Shown here in pieces: positions 10,413 through 23,085 of a stretch of DNA of 64,000 bases. Position numbers and translations under genes: made by a program. The DNA is from Marthasterias glacialis. Its lineage: Eukaryota; Echinodermata; Asteroidea; Forcipulatida; Asteriidae. How positions within the stretch are numbered: position 1 is the first letter of the stretch; every line of letters begins with the position of its first letter. Under the pieces are notes generated by a model. It saw only the letters and a program-made list of their open reading frames with translations, ran no database searches and had not been told where the DNA came from. The stretch covers positions 15,871,302 to 15,935,301 of the forward strand of contig OU452223.1 in the NCBI GenBank assembly GCA_911728455.2, read 5' to 3'.

Positions 10413-10792
10413 GTGTACGCAAGTTTCTTTTTGCCTCTTTCAATAATGGTAGTTTCAGTAAATAAAAATAAAAAGTTGACTTTCTGTGTGTGCATAGTTG
10501 GTTTAAAATTTCTCCCAAATTTAAAGCAATAATTTGCCCCGACCGTTCAGTAGTCTCAGTTTTAGCTGCTCCTGTACCACAATACCTTCTGTTATACAGG
10601 AACACCCAAAATGCTCTTCAGATGACTGGTAACGACACCACATCCTGCCTTTTCAATTAGAGCATTGAAAATCACCTGCAATTTGTCCCAGAATACCACC
10701 TGGTTCCCACTCCTCACAATGTAAGTAAAACCACTGGTACCCTTTTTTTATTCTGATTGTTAAATATTTGTATTTTTCCTGCCATTTTTCAG

Positions 10793-10860
10793 GAGCAGAT
10801 GGACAAACAGATTGAGGAGCTCAGTAGGCAGCTGCTGGAAGAACGGCAAACAACCAGAAG
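10793..10860 (+). CDS. Coiled-coil protein exon
   Basis: A pyrimidine tract and CAG acceptor precede a 68-nt open exon, followed by a GTAAGA donor. The frame gives EQMDKQIEELSRQLLEERQT and then T-R plus a split codon (phase 2). The peptide is highly charged, with M, I, L and L at heptad-like spacing, typical of a parallel coiled coil. The split codon is completed by the exon at 53706 to arginine, and the helix continues there. Cellular role and partners are unknown. Superficial likeness to the helical tails of nuclear co-regulators such as Ski/Sno, or to cytoskeletal scaffolds, is not enough to name it. The exon is confident because of its splice sites, phase and continuity with the other two exons. 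Confidence 0.8.
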
Positions 10861-11755
10861 GTAAGAACTTTTTATATCAACCTTATGGGAGAAAATACAA
10901 AACCACATAAAATTCTTCCAGACAAATCATGCAGTTTACCTGTAATGCCATTTACTTCGACTAAAGTCAGGAAAAAAGACATCATTGAGATATTTGGCAG
11001 TTAACCCCATTTTCTTAACCAGCTGCCTCCAGGATTCTTCCATTTTTTTCTGTTACTGAATTGGACAGCGCCATCATTCATGTCATTTATCTAACAAAAA
11101 AAAAACACAACAAATTGTGGTGTAATCAAGGGTTAAAAATTACAGAGAAATATAGACTTCAGAAATACCAGAGGTTCTTGAACTCACTGAAGGTAATCTC
11201 AAATGGTTTGTCTAAACACTCTCATGTAAGGGGTTTGTGGACCTAAAATAACATTTGTACACACTTAAAGAATTATGATATGCAAATTGACCTGAGCCTG
11301 TGTGGCTGGTACAAGCTCATACAATGTATGTTGTCATCATGCATGCATTTGTATTGATTGTCAAGGCAATGAGAAAATTTCCAGGGGCTGCGAATTTATG
11401 AATGAAAGTGGAAACCCTCAGTGCTCTATCACATCCTGCTGGCTATTAAATTGATTGGCAGCTATCCCACTGCCAGCAGACGGGAATCTACGCAGCTTGC
11501 ATTGGTTAATGAGTGTGGGATGAGAATAGCACCCTCTGTTGGCGAATCAGTGACAGTGTGGGGTGGAGGATTCTCGAGGATGAGGTGCATAGTACATGTC
11601 TTCAGTGACAGCTGAGATACTGGCCGGAGAAATACTGCCATCGCTTGGCGGGCAGCAAAAAACAGAAAAGAAAAAAAAAGGTCGGGGGTGGGGGGAAACG
11701 TTGGCGTCGGGAATTTGTTGAGGCAGCAGGCTTGCCTGTGTTTTTATTATTCAGA

Positions 11756-11975
11756 AGATGTTTCTTGCAGATCTCAAATGCATTTAGATTGATGCTTTCC
11801 TTGGGATTTATGTGGCACGAATTTGTGAATTTGAACTCTTTTTCAGTAGGAATAGCAATGTAGTTATCAAAGAGAAAAAAAGAGAGTTTGAAACATGGTT
11901 AAGTTTGTAATTATGGGTTCTACCCATGGTGGTCGGTGCACTCAAGATTCCCCGACCATCACTGGCAGAGTTTTC
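11756..11975 (-). repeat. Dispersed repeat, copy 2 (inverse of 6.8 kb)
   Basis: It is the reverse-complement match of 6841-7080, starting AAGATGTTTCTTGCAGATCT and ending in the CCCATGGTGGTCGG segment. Divergence is moderate. Confidence 0.6.
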
Positions 11976-13689
11976 TATTTTTCCAACCACCACACTCTTC
12001 CCAATGTTCTGAATTAAACTTGTCCTATTTCCTTCTACAGATTTTCAGAAATGTAAAATTTACCAGTAAAATATTTGTGTCCAAAGCAGTGAATTCTTTG
12101 GCTTGAGTCTATTTTAATAATCCATCCGTATCTATCCCAAGTGAGTAGCCTGATGATCCAGTGAAATATACCCACGTTGATCTCACAATGGCCTCCAGTC
12201 ACCCTGATCATAGCTTTACGCTTGGCATAATATGATACCAGTTTCATATAGTGTCGCGTAATCTATTTCATAACGTTAATATACAGTGGAAAAATGAACT
12301 AGAGACCATGCCATTCTGTAACTTTTTTTCCCGTGATGGTAAAGGCCTCCATATAATTCAATGTACAGAACGCACATGTGTAACCACTCTGTGTACAAGG
12401 GAAGTTGCCTTGATCACACTAGGGACAAAAGTGTCCACACTCCTTTATAATTTTTTTTCAAACTCCGCCCCAGCTGTTTTTTCCATCCACCACTAAAGAA
12501 ATCCTTGGCAGAACCCTGTAATTAGAAAGTTACATTGTTATGGTTTAGATATCTTGTCGTCTTAGTATATTAAGGTTGTTCCTGGTTTTAATGAGTTTTA
12601 GAAATTTAACTCTCCGAACCGCTTTCATGTTTTGAGAAAAGTGTGATTGTCTCATCTTTTTTTCAACCGACTGTCAATGCAAGAGAAATACATAGTAAGT
12701 TTACAAAAGCCAGAACAAATTGTTTATACCTTTTATACGTTATGTTCTCAAAGACAGCAGAACCCGAAGTTTAATTTGCATTTTGTATTTGGAGAAGAAT
12801 GGAAGTACTGCAGCATCTCTAAAGATAGTAGATATCATCAACTTCATGTTGACCAGTCACTAGACTCTGCAAGTATCGGGCGTATCGAAAATGAGAAAAC
12901 AAGTCGAAGGAAGACTATTTTTATTTTTTTAATCAAATCTTTAAAAACTGTATTTGTACAAAACTCTTGAAAATGAACTCGGAGCAATTTTTTATTACAA
13001 AAAATTCAAGTTTGTATAATTCAAATAATTTGTTAAAATTAACATTGAAATAAAACTAAAAACTGGGGATGAGGATGCTTCTTCAACCTCAATGATTCTA
13101 GACTATCTGCAGTACGAATTGCGCACCACGCACAAATTTGTGCAACCATTTGCATAGGTTTAATGATAACATGAACGTCAGTTAAGCAAAAGTCTTGTTT
13201 ACAAGTAACTGGAAAATGAGGTCAAGTCTTATTCTCAGGTTTTCTTTGTTAATTTGTTAAATATCTTTTACCTTCATATTTTTTATCGCTAAATTTTACT
13301 TTCCCAACAATATAATCTAACTTTTTTTTGTAGCCATAAACTATGCTAAACTAAAGTATTTGAAGAAACAGAATCTTGCACATGTAATTTAAACTCAATA
13401 TGGTTGGGACCAACTTGGTACTGGAAGTTCTAGTACGTGTGAGACTTGTACTGTCTGTTGAAGACATGCAACTGGCTGCTCAATTTGTGTATTGTGGCAC
13501 CTGTACACGGAAATAAATGTGTACAGAAGTGTGTGTGTACATTTGTGTACTTGCGTGAGGAACTACTTTGCGCTCAACATGGATAAAAATTTAACACAGA
13601 CTTGAGGTGAGCTTGAGACTAAACTGTTGAATCTGTTCTCAACTTCTAAAGGATTTTTTTTGGGATGATTTTAACGGAAAGGTATTTAT

Positions 13690-13860
13690 GAATGGGAATA
13701 AAAGTGTGTTGAATCAGTTTTCAACAAGTTGTTTAAACACGATGAGGCCTGGTTCTCCATAATTTTACCTCGACTTTGTCTTGGTAAAATTATCAAGAAC
13801 CAGGCCTCACTGTGTTAAAACAACTAGTTGAAAACCTCCTTTCCACAATATTATTCCCTT
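13690..13860. repeat. Hairpin element with about 79-bp arms
   Basis: The arms at 13690-13769 and 13782-13860 are inverted copies sharing GAGGCCTGGTTCT, AATTTTACC and CAACTAGTTG/CAACAAGTTG parts, with a roughly 12-bp loop. It is non-coding and MITE-like. Confidence 0.7.
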
Positions 13861-14631
13861 CTTCAAAACCACATTGGAATGATATTGAATGGTCAGATAA
13901 TAGGACACTTAAATTTGTACAACGTAGAAATCCTGAAATTTAGCGGATTTTTGTGAATTCTTTTAAAAAAGACTACTTAACATGGAATAAGAAATGGAAA
14001 ACTACAATCAGCTGATGCTGGTCATGACTTTGCATATATACCCTAAGGAGGTGAATGAATCTTGCAGACAGTAAGTCTGGCACCACGTGTAGATCAGCAC
14101 TTAACACTCCATCACTCAAATCACCTTGGGACCAGCCCCCTCAGAATGATGGGTTCGTGCTTGCAGGAAAGGTGCAATAATTACACCAGAGATAGCGGCG
14201 TCTGTGCGCCCCTTGGTTAAGCATGATGGATAAATACGCTGGAGAAGAAAGTGGTTGGGATTAGAGATTCCGTGGATTGTTTGGACCTGTTGGCCTGTGC
14301 TGAATATTTTTGTTTTCATGTAGAAGTCTTCTGACGGTTATGCAGGAAAAAGATAAAAGTGTTTTGCTGTGGAAGAATGTGTTTTGACACTTCGTTTCTT
14401 CAAGGTACGTTTGGAAACTCGGAGTGTATTTTTTCCCCTCCAGTTTCTTGCCTTACAGTCGAATAAAGCAAGCTGTTTCTTAGGTTTGCATTACAAACAA
14501 AATTAACTTAAAATAAATCACTATACCAAGGGCACATTTTCAGAAAATATTTCCTAGCACAAAAAAATTCTGCTGTACAGAAAAAGTTGTCTTACCATCC
14601 ATAATGCCGTTGTTGTTGCTTGTGACTTCAC

Positions 14632-14834
14632 ATGGGCCCTATTTAATGGCTCTGCTTATCACAGAATCTGCGCTTACGACATCCTGTAAAGCTTGTGATT
14701 CTATGGGCCGGAAGCACAGAGTCCGTGGTAAGCAGTGACGTGTTTTGGGGTCCTGCTCCTGATGATTTTTGCTCAGCACTAACTCCCTTGGCCAGCAATG
14801 TTTCTTGCATACCAACTCTATGAAAAGTGATCGG
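14632..14834 (+). repeat. AAGCAG-type foldback element, degenerate
   Basis: It has a left end GGGCCCTATTTAATGGCTCT, an inner TAAGCAGTGACG and TTTGCTCAGCAC, and a right end CCAACTCTATGAAAAGTGAT. The order matches the family copy at 24.5 kb, but it is much diverged. Confidence 0.45.
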
Positions 14835-14899
14835 TGAGATTTATTTCACAGAAATGATAGCAGTAACGTTTAGCTTAATAGCAAAGATAGGTTGATTAA

Positions 14900-15049
14900 C
14901 CAGGGGCCGATTTCACAAAGAGCTAAGATTTAACTGTGTATCGATCTTAACTGCTAAGCAAAGTGTGATGTCACAATAGAAACCACTTTGGTGATATTGA
15001 CAACTCATCTTAAGATTAATCTGAATGCTTTGTAAAATCGAGCCCAGGA
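14900..15049 (+). repeat. TTTCACAAAG-type foldback element
   Basis: The ends CCAGGGGCCGATTTCACAAA and TTTGTAAAATCGAGCCCAGG are inverted copies, with paired TTAAGAT/ATCTTAA motifs inside. A cousin is at 61950-62077. It abuts the next element at 15050 with almost no gap. Confidence 0.6.
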
Positions 15050-15403
15050 CCCAATTTCACAAAGCTGTTTTTAAGCAGATAATGTTGCTCAACAAATTTA
15101 TTAACTAAGCTGGGAAGCGGTCATAAGTAATGTTTATTAAGTTGTATTTTGGCTGGTAGTCCATTTCAGCTCAGCAAAATTTGTGTGTGCTTTGCATCTT
15201 TTTCTGCCTAACAGTTTTATGAAATTGACCTGCGGTTTTCCCATTTGTTTATATAAAACGATACCATTTTGTAAGCACCAATATTTCTTGTATGACAATC
15301 TTTATGAAATTGACCGACGGTCTTTACATATATAAAGCAAGGTCATTTTTTTTAAGCAGCAATATTTTTTGCTGAACATCTTGATGAAATCAGCCGCTGG
15401 TCA
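15050..15403 (+). repeat. AAGCAG-type element with tandemly repeated right end
   Basis: A full family copy (about 15050-15236: ACCCAATTTCACAAAGCTG at left, ATGAAATTGACCTGCGGT at right) is followed by two further right-end-like segments. The GAAAT of the end motif falls at 15221, 15306 and 15386, an 80-85 bp spacing. Each segment also holds an AAGCA(C/G)CAATATTT-type part. Confidence 0.55.
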
Positions 15404-16812
15404 TTTGGGAATTTTTTGTTTTAAACCCTGGTACATATTGGTCTAATTTTCCAGATCTTACTGACTTGTCTCTTTGGTCATTTAAAGGAGACTGTGATGG
15501 GGGTTGGGGAGTGGAGGTCTTGAAGATGATGCACTTTCCTTGTGTCATGTCCGTCATCAGTTGCCACTTGAGGATCGGTCCAAGGAGGAAGGATGATTTA
15601 CAATGGAATAGATCATGGGAGTATAGTCCTGCCTGTTTTGTTTATACCATTTGGGGAGATCCTGGTTTACAAGTTTAATTGAATGCAAGTAGCAAGGCCC
15701 GGGTGTTGTCAATATTATTTGTTTCCCCGACAAGTGCGAGTGGGATATGGAAAAATAAAGCAATTCTGTGTCTTTGGCGCCATTGCTTATGGGACTTAGA
15801 TAAGCAATATTTTTCCGTGTTCTACGGGTGTGCGGGATAATAAATTTACCCTCCAGCAAACTTGCAAGCAAAGAAAATATTGACTCAAAACAGCAATGCT
15901 ACTTTTTAATTTTCACAAGGTATCGACCTCGTTCAGGTGTTTTTATTGATTCTGAATGCTTGCAGTAGTTGCAAAGTTTTACGGCGACTCTAAACATCGC
16001 AAGTTTCAAATGATTACATTATGTTCTTGAAAAGGTTAAACTTTTGAGGATTGCTCTGCCTGATAAACATCGACACTTTAGTTCTTGATTCTTCAATCAT
16101 TCGACCCGTTTTCTTTTGCCCAAAGGCTAAATTACATATTGCAATTGGAAACATTTAAACAATTAGTATAAAGGATACATTCGAAATTGTATAAGAAAGT
16201 AAGAAACTCAGATAGTATCTGAAAAGTACTTCAGGTATTGTGTTCATTAGAAAAAGAAAGAACGAGTTTGTGAAAAAAGAGTTGAAATATTAACTAGATT
16301 CAGACAACATTCAGAATGGAATAGGCTTCTGACATCTGCCTTTATAACAGCTGTTTAACAAAAATAATAATTTGAAATGACTTGATACCTTCATGGCCAG
16401 CCTCACATCTGCAGCCAACAAAATCTCACACAGCAGGAGAAATGCCCCCCCTCCCCTCCCCCCCCCGAACATACGCATTATAATTATGCCATATGTTTCC
16501 CTTGTGAAAGAACATACACATCGGTGGGTATGTGTGCAGTTATACGTCCTCTATACTAGAGTGTCGATAATTAGGCTGACGTGTACGTTAGTATTAATTG
16601 AAATGCATTTACAATTTTTCCTCTGGGTTTAAGATGTTAACCATCCCGTATTAATTTAACCAGTGGCCACCAGAAATTAGAACGAAGATGCCGTCTCATA
16701 TTTCAAAGTCATCGTAAAAATCCCTTCCGCATTCACAGCTCAGCTTTTTACATGTACGAAGCTCAACGACGCAAAGTTCATTACACGCCGGCACATGCAC
16801 AACCACACACCG

Positions 16813-16846
<34 letters not shown>
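16813..16846. repeat. A34 homopolymer
   Basis: It is a pure run of 34 A. I see no SINE or gene-like sequence in front of it, so it is better called simple sequence than a retroposon tail. Other long A runs are at 22098-22119 (22) and 30668-30695 (28). Confidence 0.9.
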
Positions 16847-16850
<4 letters not shown>

Positions 16851-19109
16851 GCACAGGCCAGAGGGGGAGAAACCTGCAGCCCGTTAAGTGGAAGAGCCCC
16901 TGGGCAGTCTTGTCCAATCGCTGCACTGATCTCATCAGGAAATTACTGAGTGCAATTCCCTTTACTGGTCGTGTACGCTGGATATGTCAATAGGAGGTAG
17001 GAATCAACACTGTGTATAAATGCACATGTACACACGCTCCCCCGGCTGGCCACAAGCCGGTTATGCCACACACATGCTGGTGGTGGGCTATTGAATGTCT
17101 GACAAAGGCGGGAAAAAAAAGCCAATGAGATTGGTATTTTTAGACGTCACCAAGTGATGGGTCGGATTGGATGTTTTTTATGATGTGGAGTTTGAGATGT
17201 GGAGTTGAGTAATTCACTGATGAGACTGGAATAAATAAAAACAACAAACTCAAACCACGCTGTGATGCTGGCCTTGGTGGAGTTGGGTAAGTGGAGTGTA
17301 GCTTTGTACTCGTTCATGGTTAGTGAGAGTATTTTGAGGTAATTGAGAGATATTAATAATGTACAAGGCTAATTACGTCCACCGCCAGTAGCACGCGCTT
17401 GTCAGCCTGAGTCTGCACGCAGCCTTGGGAAGTATTACCAGGCATTGTGTCCAGGGTGACGACAACCGGTTCTAATGGAAATTTCGTGTTCATATTTGAA
17501 TTTGGAGAAATGGCTTTGGTTCGGCTGGTTGTTTTTTCAGGACGACTAGATGTTTGTTTGACGCTTTCGCCGATCCAAGAAAGCGTGTGTGCGGCCCGCC
17601 TTCATGCTTGTCTTACTCATGGTAACTGTTGATGCGCTAAATGAGCAGGTGGCAAAGACATTATTGAGCATGTCCAAAATCTCATTAATAACTCACGAGT
17701 CTAAAATTTGCGTGTAATGCTTGAGACGATTTTGTTTATTAGCGTGGATGGTTTTTTCTCTCTCTTTCGTTCTCTCTGACTCATTTAGGAGCGTGGTCGT
17801 ACGTTTAAGACCATGTAGGATGTGGTTTGAGTGCTGAATAATAGACGTGTAAATACTCCTAACATATTGGTATACAAGCCCTTTGTTCACTCAGGCGGAC
17901 ATCTGTAAAGCACTAAATCTCCCTGTGTTCTGGCAGACCCGGTTTTGTTGCCATCCATGCATATAAGTCACCATGGAAACCGTAGCATAATCGGGAGACA
18001 CGCTTCTCCCTTTGATATATTCAATTCGTGGCTGGCGTATGCGGAGCATTGAAAAAAAAAGAAAAGATTGTTACTGAGGTAGAGCCTGTTGAGTCATTTA
18101 CAGATGCCATTAAGTTTGATGTGAAATGCCAATTCAATAATACACGTAAATTAAATTTAGATGCCATCATTCAGTCTATTCCTGTAGTGTTTATAAATGT
18201 GAAATTGTCAGCAGTCTTATTTTGGATCAGATAAATTCTCATACCAGACATGTTTCTGGTGGAGTGGGATGAAACAAAGGTTCACACTATGCTGGGTTCC
18301 TACTGAAAGTTATCAGTTGGGAAGATAACCCCACCCCCCCCAAAAAAAAAGAAAACACAAAAAAAAAACCACCAAAAAAAACAAACCAAAAAATGAACAA
18401 AAAGCTGCAAAAAATGGGTACATATAACAAGCTCTTTTAAATATCCATACAGCTATATACAATACCCATACAGTCTGTGCACCGTACAAGCAAATAACCT
18501 GAATCAAAAATATTGATTTCAGTACGATGCAAATATCCCTGGATTTTGTTCATTTGCAGTTATTTTAGTAACGCTACACACCGCCTTTAACAAAACACTG
18601 ATAAGAGTCAGGGGTAAATGTGTAAGAAATTGATCAGTAAATGTGGCTCGTGTACAAAATCCAATCAATTAGTGTGGAAGGTCGTTGTATTTGGAAATGG
18701 CCCGAGCCCTTTACCAAGCACCCACCATCGGCCTCCTGTGGGGATCTACCATGGCCCCCCCACCCATACATCATCGGTAATCTTGAGCGGGTATACCATC
18801 TGAAGATCAAACGACAGTGCGGTGGGAGACGGGAATGGAGAGAGGAGGCAGGAAGTATCGGAGGAAGATGAGTCAACTTGAGAGCATCCTGATCAATGGA
18901 AGCAGCATCATCACAAAAGATCATCACAAAGGCTTTGCTGCATCAAGTCACTTCCTAGGGTCATTGATGCCTCCAAGAATGCCTCCAATTGATGTAAAAG
19001 GCCTGCAAATATGCATCCCTACTTTAAAGGGATGGTGCACTTTTGCTTTAGGGAAAGGTTCGTTCACTTGAAATTGTCTAGTTTTCAAGGAACATTATGT
19101 TAGGTAACG

Positions 19110-19271
19110 CCTGGGCCCAATTTCATAGAGCTGCTTAAGCCACACCAAACAGCTTTGTTCACCGCGGGAATAAGATTACCAGCCAAATTACCATATCACG
19201 TGCACCATCTATGACTGGTTTCCTGCTTATTTTTGCTAAGCACAAAATTGCTAAGCACAATTTCTTGCCGG
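19110..19271 (+). repeat. AAGCAG-type foldback element, right end lost
   Basis: It has a clear left end (GGGCCCAATTTCATAGAGCT then GCTTAAGC), an inner block with ACCAGCC and GACTGGTTTCCTGC, then GCTAAGCACAA twice. The right terminal repeat is missing or degenerate. Confidence 0.6.
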
Positions 19272-20662
19272 ACGCAGCTCGATGTTAATGTGCCAAGATA
19301 GCTTGATTGAAAAACAAGGTGCAGTATGTTCACTAAGTCAAAATATTTTGTGTGTGTGTGCAACTCTCTCAAGTGATTTACTTGCTTCCGAAATTACTAT
19401 GTTGTTATCAAAGCCCTTTGAATGTGAAATTACGCAGACAGAAATTGAAGATGAAAGCAGTACAATTCATGTTATCTTACATAGTCTTAGCATTTTTCTT
19501 ACAGCCTCCCAAAGAAATAGTGTAAAGGCATGCTCTATCAGTTGAAGCAGTTCCAATTCTACCTGGCTGAAGTTGCTGCTGTCCCAAAATGCAAATGCGT
19601 TGTTGGCGTTGAACACCCTGGGGTAATGGGTGCCTATGGGATCAGCACTAAGGGATTCAGGTCTTGTACACACAATGAATAATTTGGGAGAAGAAACAAC
19701 TGGGAATAAAGTCTTCATTTGTTGTTTAGAAAATGAACATCGGCAGATAGCACTGAAGCATGCGGCATTGTCAGAGACATTTAATGTCATATTATACATT
19801 CAATTGGTTTGCATTTGGTCTTGCACAGTGTGTAGCATTATTAATACAACAGAACATTATGGATGAGTTAACTTCGGTATTTACACACATAATATCAAGG
19901 CTTGTGCGGTGTGGATTGTATACTTGTACTCTATAGTAGTGCTATTGCAGTGCAGACGGGCTAATCAAAATTGGAGTGACTAACGACACGACGACGTGAC
20001 AACACCGTCTTTTGAAACCAGAATGATGCCTTTCCTGCGGCGTGTTATACCGAACATTGACTGGGTGTACACATAATCGGAGCTGCCGACACCGTTAAGG
20101 ACAACAGAAACATTATTGACTTAAGAGAATTTGTCTTAATCAGATTGTCAGCTCGCTCCGTAGTAACAGATTTATGATGTGGAAAATTGTTGACACAAGC
20201 GTTTGGATATTAATGAATGCTGTGTACTTTGGAGGGTTTTAGAATCCTCGGCTGCTTTTAAATGATGGTTGGATTACCTGGTAATGATGAAATCTCATTC
20301 CTCGTTTGAGTTATCGTCTTTTTCCGACAGCATATGGTGAGTGATGAATGATCTAGAGCACGGTTGAGGTATGGGTACCCTGTCAGTGTAATGTAAATTT
20401 AGCACCAGGGTACCTGTCACCATCATTATGATTGTCACTTGTTCTGGAGCTCAACTCCACTGAAGTTTCTAAGCACACAGGGTTTTACTTAGTGTGCAAA
20501 TCTTGACCGACACAATGTCGTTTGATACATATGCATGTTGTTAGCAACTGGATCTGGACAAACTTTTTAGCTAAAAGCTGCTCTTTAAAGTTTGACTTAT
20601 GGCTCACTATGGCATTCTCGCTTGCAAATGTTTGCACACAGTTTTCAGCAATCTGTGGACAA

Positions 20663-20812
20663 TTTGATGAAGCTGTTTAGCACACAAATCTGCTTAGCAG
20701 AGACAAATCTTGCTTAACAAAAGCACTTTACCAGCCCAAATATCAATATATGTTACTTGTGACTGGTGCCCTGCTTAGGCCTCATTTTTTGCTTAGCACA
20801 TTTTTTTTAAAG
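20663..20812 (+). repeat. AAGCAG-type foldback fragment
   Basis: It holds GATGAAGCTGTTTAGCAC, ACCAGCCCAAATA, GTGACTGGTGCCCTGC and TTTTGCTTAGCAC in family order. The outermost ends are degraded. Confidence 0.5.
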
Positions 20813-22097
20813 AAAGTTTATGCCATGGAAGAAAAAAAGTATCAATACATAACAGCAATTATAGTATAGAATAGGTTTAAAAAACCACAACAGATTTTGC
20901 TTTCCAAGAATTGGACCATAATCGTGGGCCCATTTGAGTGATTCTGCAACCCAATTTGATGGAATTTCACTCACATGTATATTTTTTCCGCTGTATTTTA
21001 TGTGAAGAAAGTGCAGATATGATAATTTGGCATGAAGAGTTTATCATAAATGTTGTGATTGAGTCTGGATACAGCTCGGGCGTTTTCAATCCACAAGAGT
21101 CAAGGTGTGAAATTAGAGCATAGGATATGTGCAGACATTTGGCCTCTGGGTTTTCAAACACAATGCAAGGGAGAGATGTTTTCTCAGCGCGGAGTCACAC
21201 TGTGTTTGGGGTCTTGGGATCCAAGGGTTGACGTCCCCTTTCTTCCCCCCCCCTTTTTTTCCCCCTCGGTGTGCATGAAACCGACTCCCATGCCATTAAA
21301 TGTTCACAGGATATGTGTGGTTCAAATAATGAAGATATTTGCTGCAGGGCGCTTTCTAGATGTGTCGGTGTGTATCGATCACCGATATGATTTGAAACAT
21401 GTCAAATTGTCTCTCGGAGAAACCTATTTTGTTTTTTTCCCCGTAGTTGCTCTCTTTTTCAGAGCTACTGGCACTGTTTGCTGTCAAAAGAGACTGGGCG
21501 GTTGGTTATAGAAAACATTGAAAGACGCGAAGGAATTTGCAATATGCGTTTGATGCCAAACAAGAGCTTACAGAGAGCCTGTTGAATACAGATTAACATA
21601 ACTGTTGAGCCGCAAAGGCCAAAAACGAATTTGCTTTCAAAAACATTCATGACTTTTCAGTGATTTCTTTAACTTGTTTGTTCGTACAGAAGAGAACAAG
21701 CTATTGATTTACTTAGGTTTATTACTATTATGTTACATCATATGTTCTCTTAAACATGAACATTACCTAGTTGAGTCTTTAGCCGTAACTTTTTTTTTGA
21801 TTTTTTTAAATAATGTTTTGATGAGAGTATATAATCCTTGTGTGTTTGTGTTATTTTTTTCTTTGTTATTTTGATCTTTTTTTATTATAGAGATTGCTCT
21901 TTTTAGATCAGGATTTAGTTGCCTGAGGCTGTTAATTTTTTTCTTCATATTCTAAATATATTCTAATGCTTTTTAAAGCCTGAATGAATAAATAAAGAAA
22001 TAAATACATAGACAAGATCATAAAAACACATTTGGAAATTTCATTTTTCATGAATAATCTCGAGTATTTTTCATTGATTTTCTTTTTATTTGGCGTG

Positions 22098-22119
22098 AAA
22101 AAAAAAAAAAAAAAAAAAA
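22098..22119. repeat. A22 homopolymer
   Basis: It is a pure A run after AT-rich DNA. A preceding AATGAATAAATAAAG stretch (about 21980-22000) could be an old LINE tail, but nothing else supports that. Confidence 0.8.
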
Positions 22120-22884
22120 GCTTTGGCAACTGTTGGTGTTGGGTTCCATTTTATAGATTCATTGTGCAACCTGATCGCAACCAATTTTCATAATGTTTCC
22201 ATGGGAATGGTATGAAAAATACAAACCAGGTGGGTTTACATACAATATTCCCGCTAAAACATTAAGGAAAACTTTGAGGGTGCAAATTTTTGTCGGTCAG
22301 TTTTTTTTCCCCTGGCATTATGGCCTTGTGTTCTTATTAAAAATTCAACCATGCCGGGAGAGTTTGGTAACACTGACGCAGTTTTCTAAAGCGCTTGAAA
22401 ATCGGAGTGCTCTTGTTGCTGATAACCATTGCATGCACGATGGCTGCGAGAAATATAAAACATGTGGAATGAATAATAGTGAGCACAGAAGCACCCAACC
22501 CTGACTTGTTGTCGGAACGTTGATACCGTGAAACTACTATTTCGTTCCTGTCTGACATGGTTTGGTGCCAGAGCAACCGAAATCAAGATGCATCATACAT
22601 ATTCTCTTCTTTTTGGGTTGATTTATTGGTGGATACGTATTACAAATTTGCATGTAGTTCATTTGAGGTTGTCACATGAAATGCAGAGCATGAAATTGAA
22701 GGGATATTTTTCCTCACTGGAACTGTATGATGACAAAAGAAATTGAGAATAGTTCCGGAGGGGGATGGTGGGGGTGGGGGGGGGGGGGGAGGAGATGTGG
22801 GCAATAATGTCTTATGTTCTTGTTGATGTAGTTTCCATGCAGGTTTATTGAATAATTGAGTTTGCGGTACCCGCTGTCAATAAT

Positions 22885-23085
22885 GGAATTTGAACTGGCC
22901 TCTCATCACAGCGCAAGCTCAGTGGTCTAGCCATTTCAGACATCTGCTCTAGAATGCGGGGTTGTGGTTCGAATCCCACCATAGTAGTCTGGGTCCCCCC
23001 CCCCCTTCCCGCACAGTACTCGGAAAGCAACGAGTATACAGTGGTTGTCACACATCGGTGTACATAAAAATAAAACCAAAATCAT
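22885..23085 (+). mobile_element. tRNA-derived SINE, 61.6-kb family
   Basis: It has an A-box-like CTCAGTGGTCTAGCC, then ACATCTGCTCTAGAATG, a B-box GGTTCGAATCCCACC, a C11 run, then GAGTATACAGTGG and CACACATCGGTGTAC. It ends in an A-rich tail (AAAAATAAAACC). The order matches the SINE at 61587-61845 read on its own strand, but the left inverted arm is not clear here. Confidence 0.65.

Larger units (their letters stand above)
918..10792 (+). other. Intron 1 of candidate gene model
   Basis: About 9.9 kb runs between the candidate donor (GTAAGT) and a good acceptor (pyrimidine tract, then CAG). No convincing exon is seen inside. The stretch holds SINEs, foldback elements, LINE ends and a minisatellite, each listed separately. 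If the first exon is wrong, this is still intron or 5' flank of the exon at 10793. Confidence 0.5.

Noticed and set aside
16813-16846. A34 run as tail of a processed pseudogene
   Set aside because: No gene-like or SINE-like sequence precedes it and no flanking direct repeats are apparent.
21059-21511. 150-codon open frame
   Set aside because: No recognisable domain, low-complexity P/F run, no supporting splice or start context.
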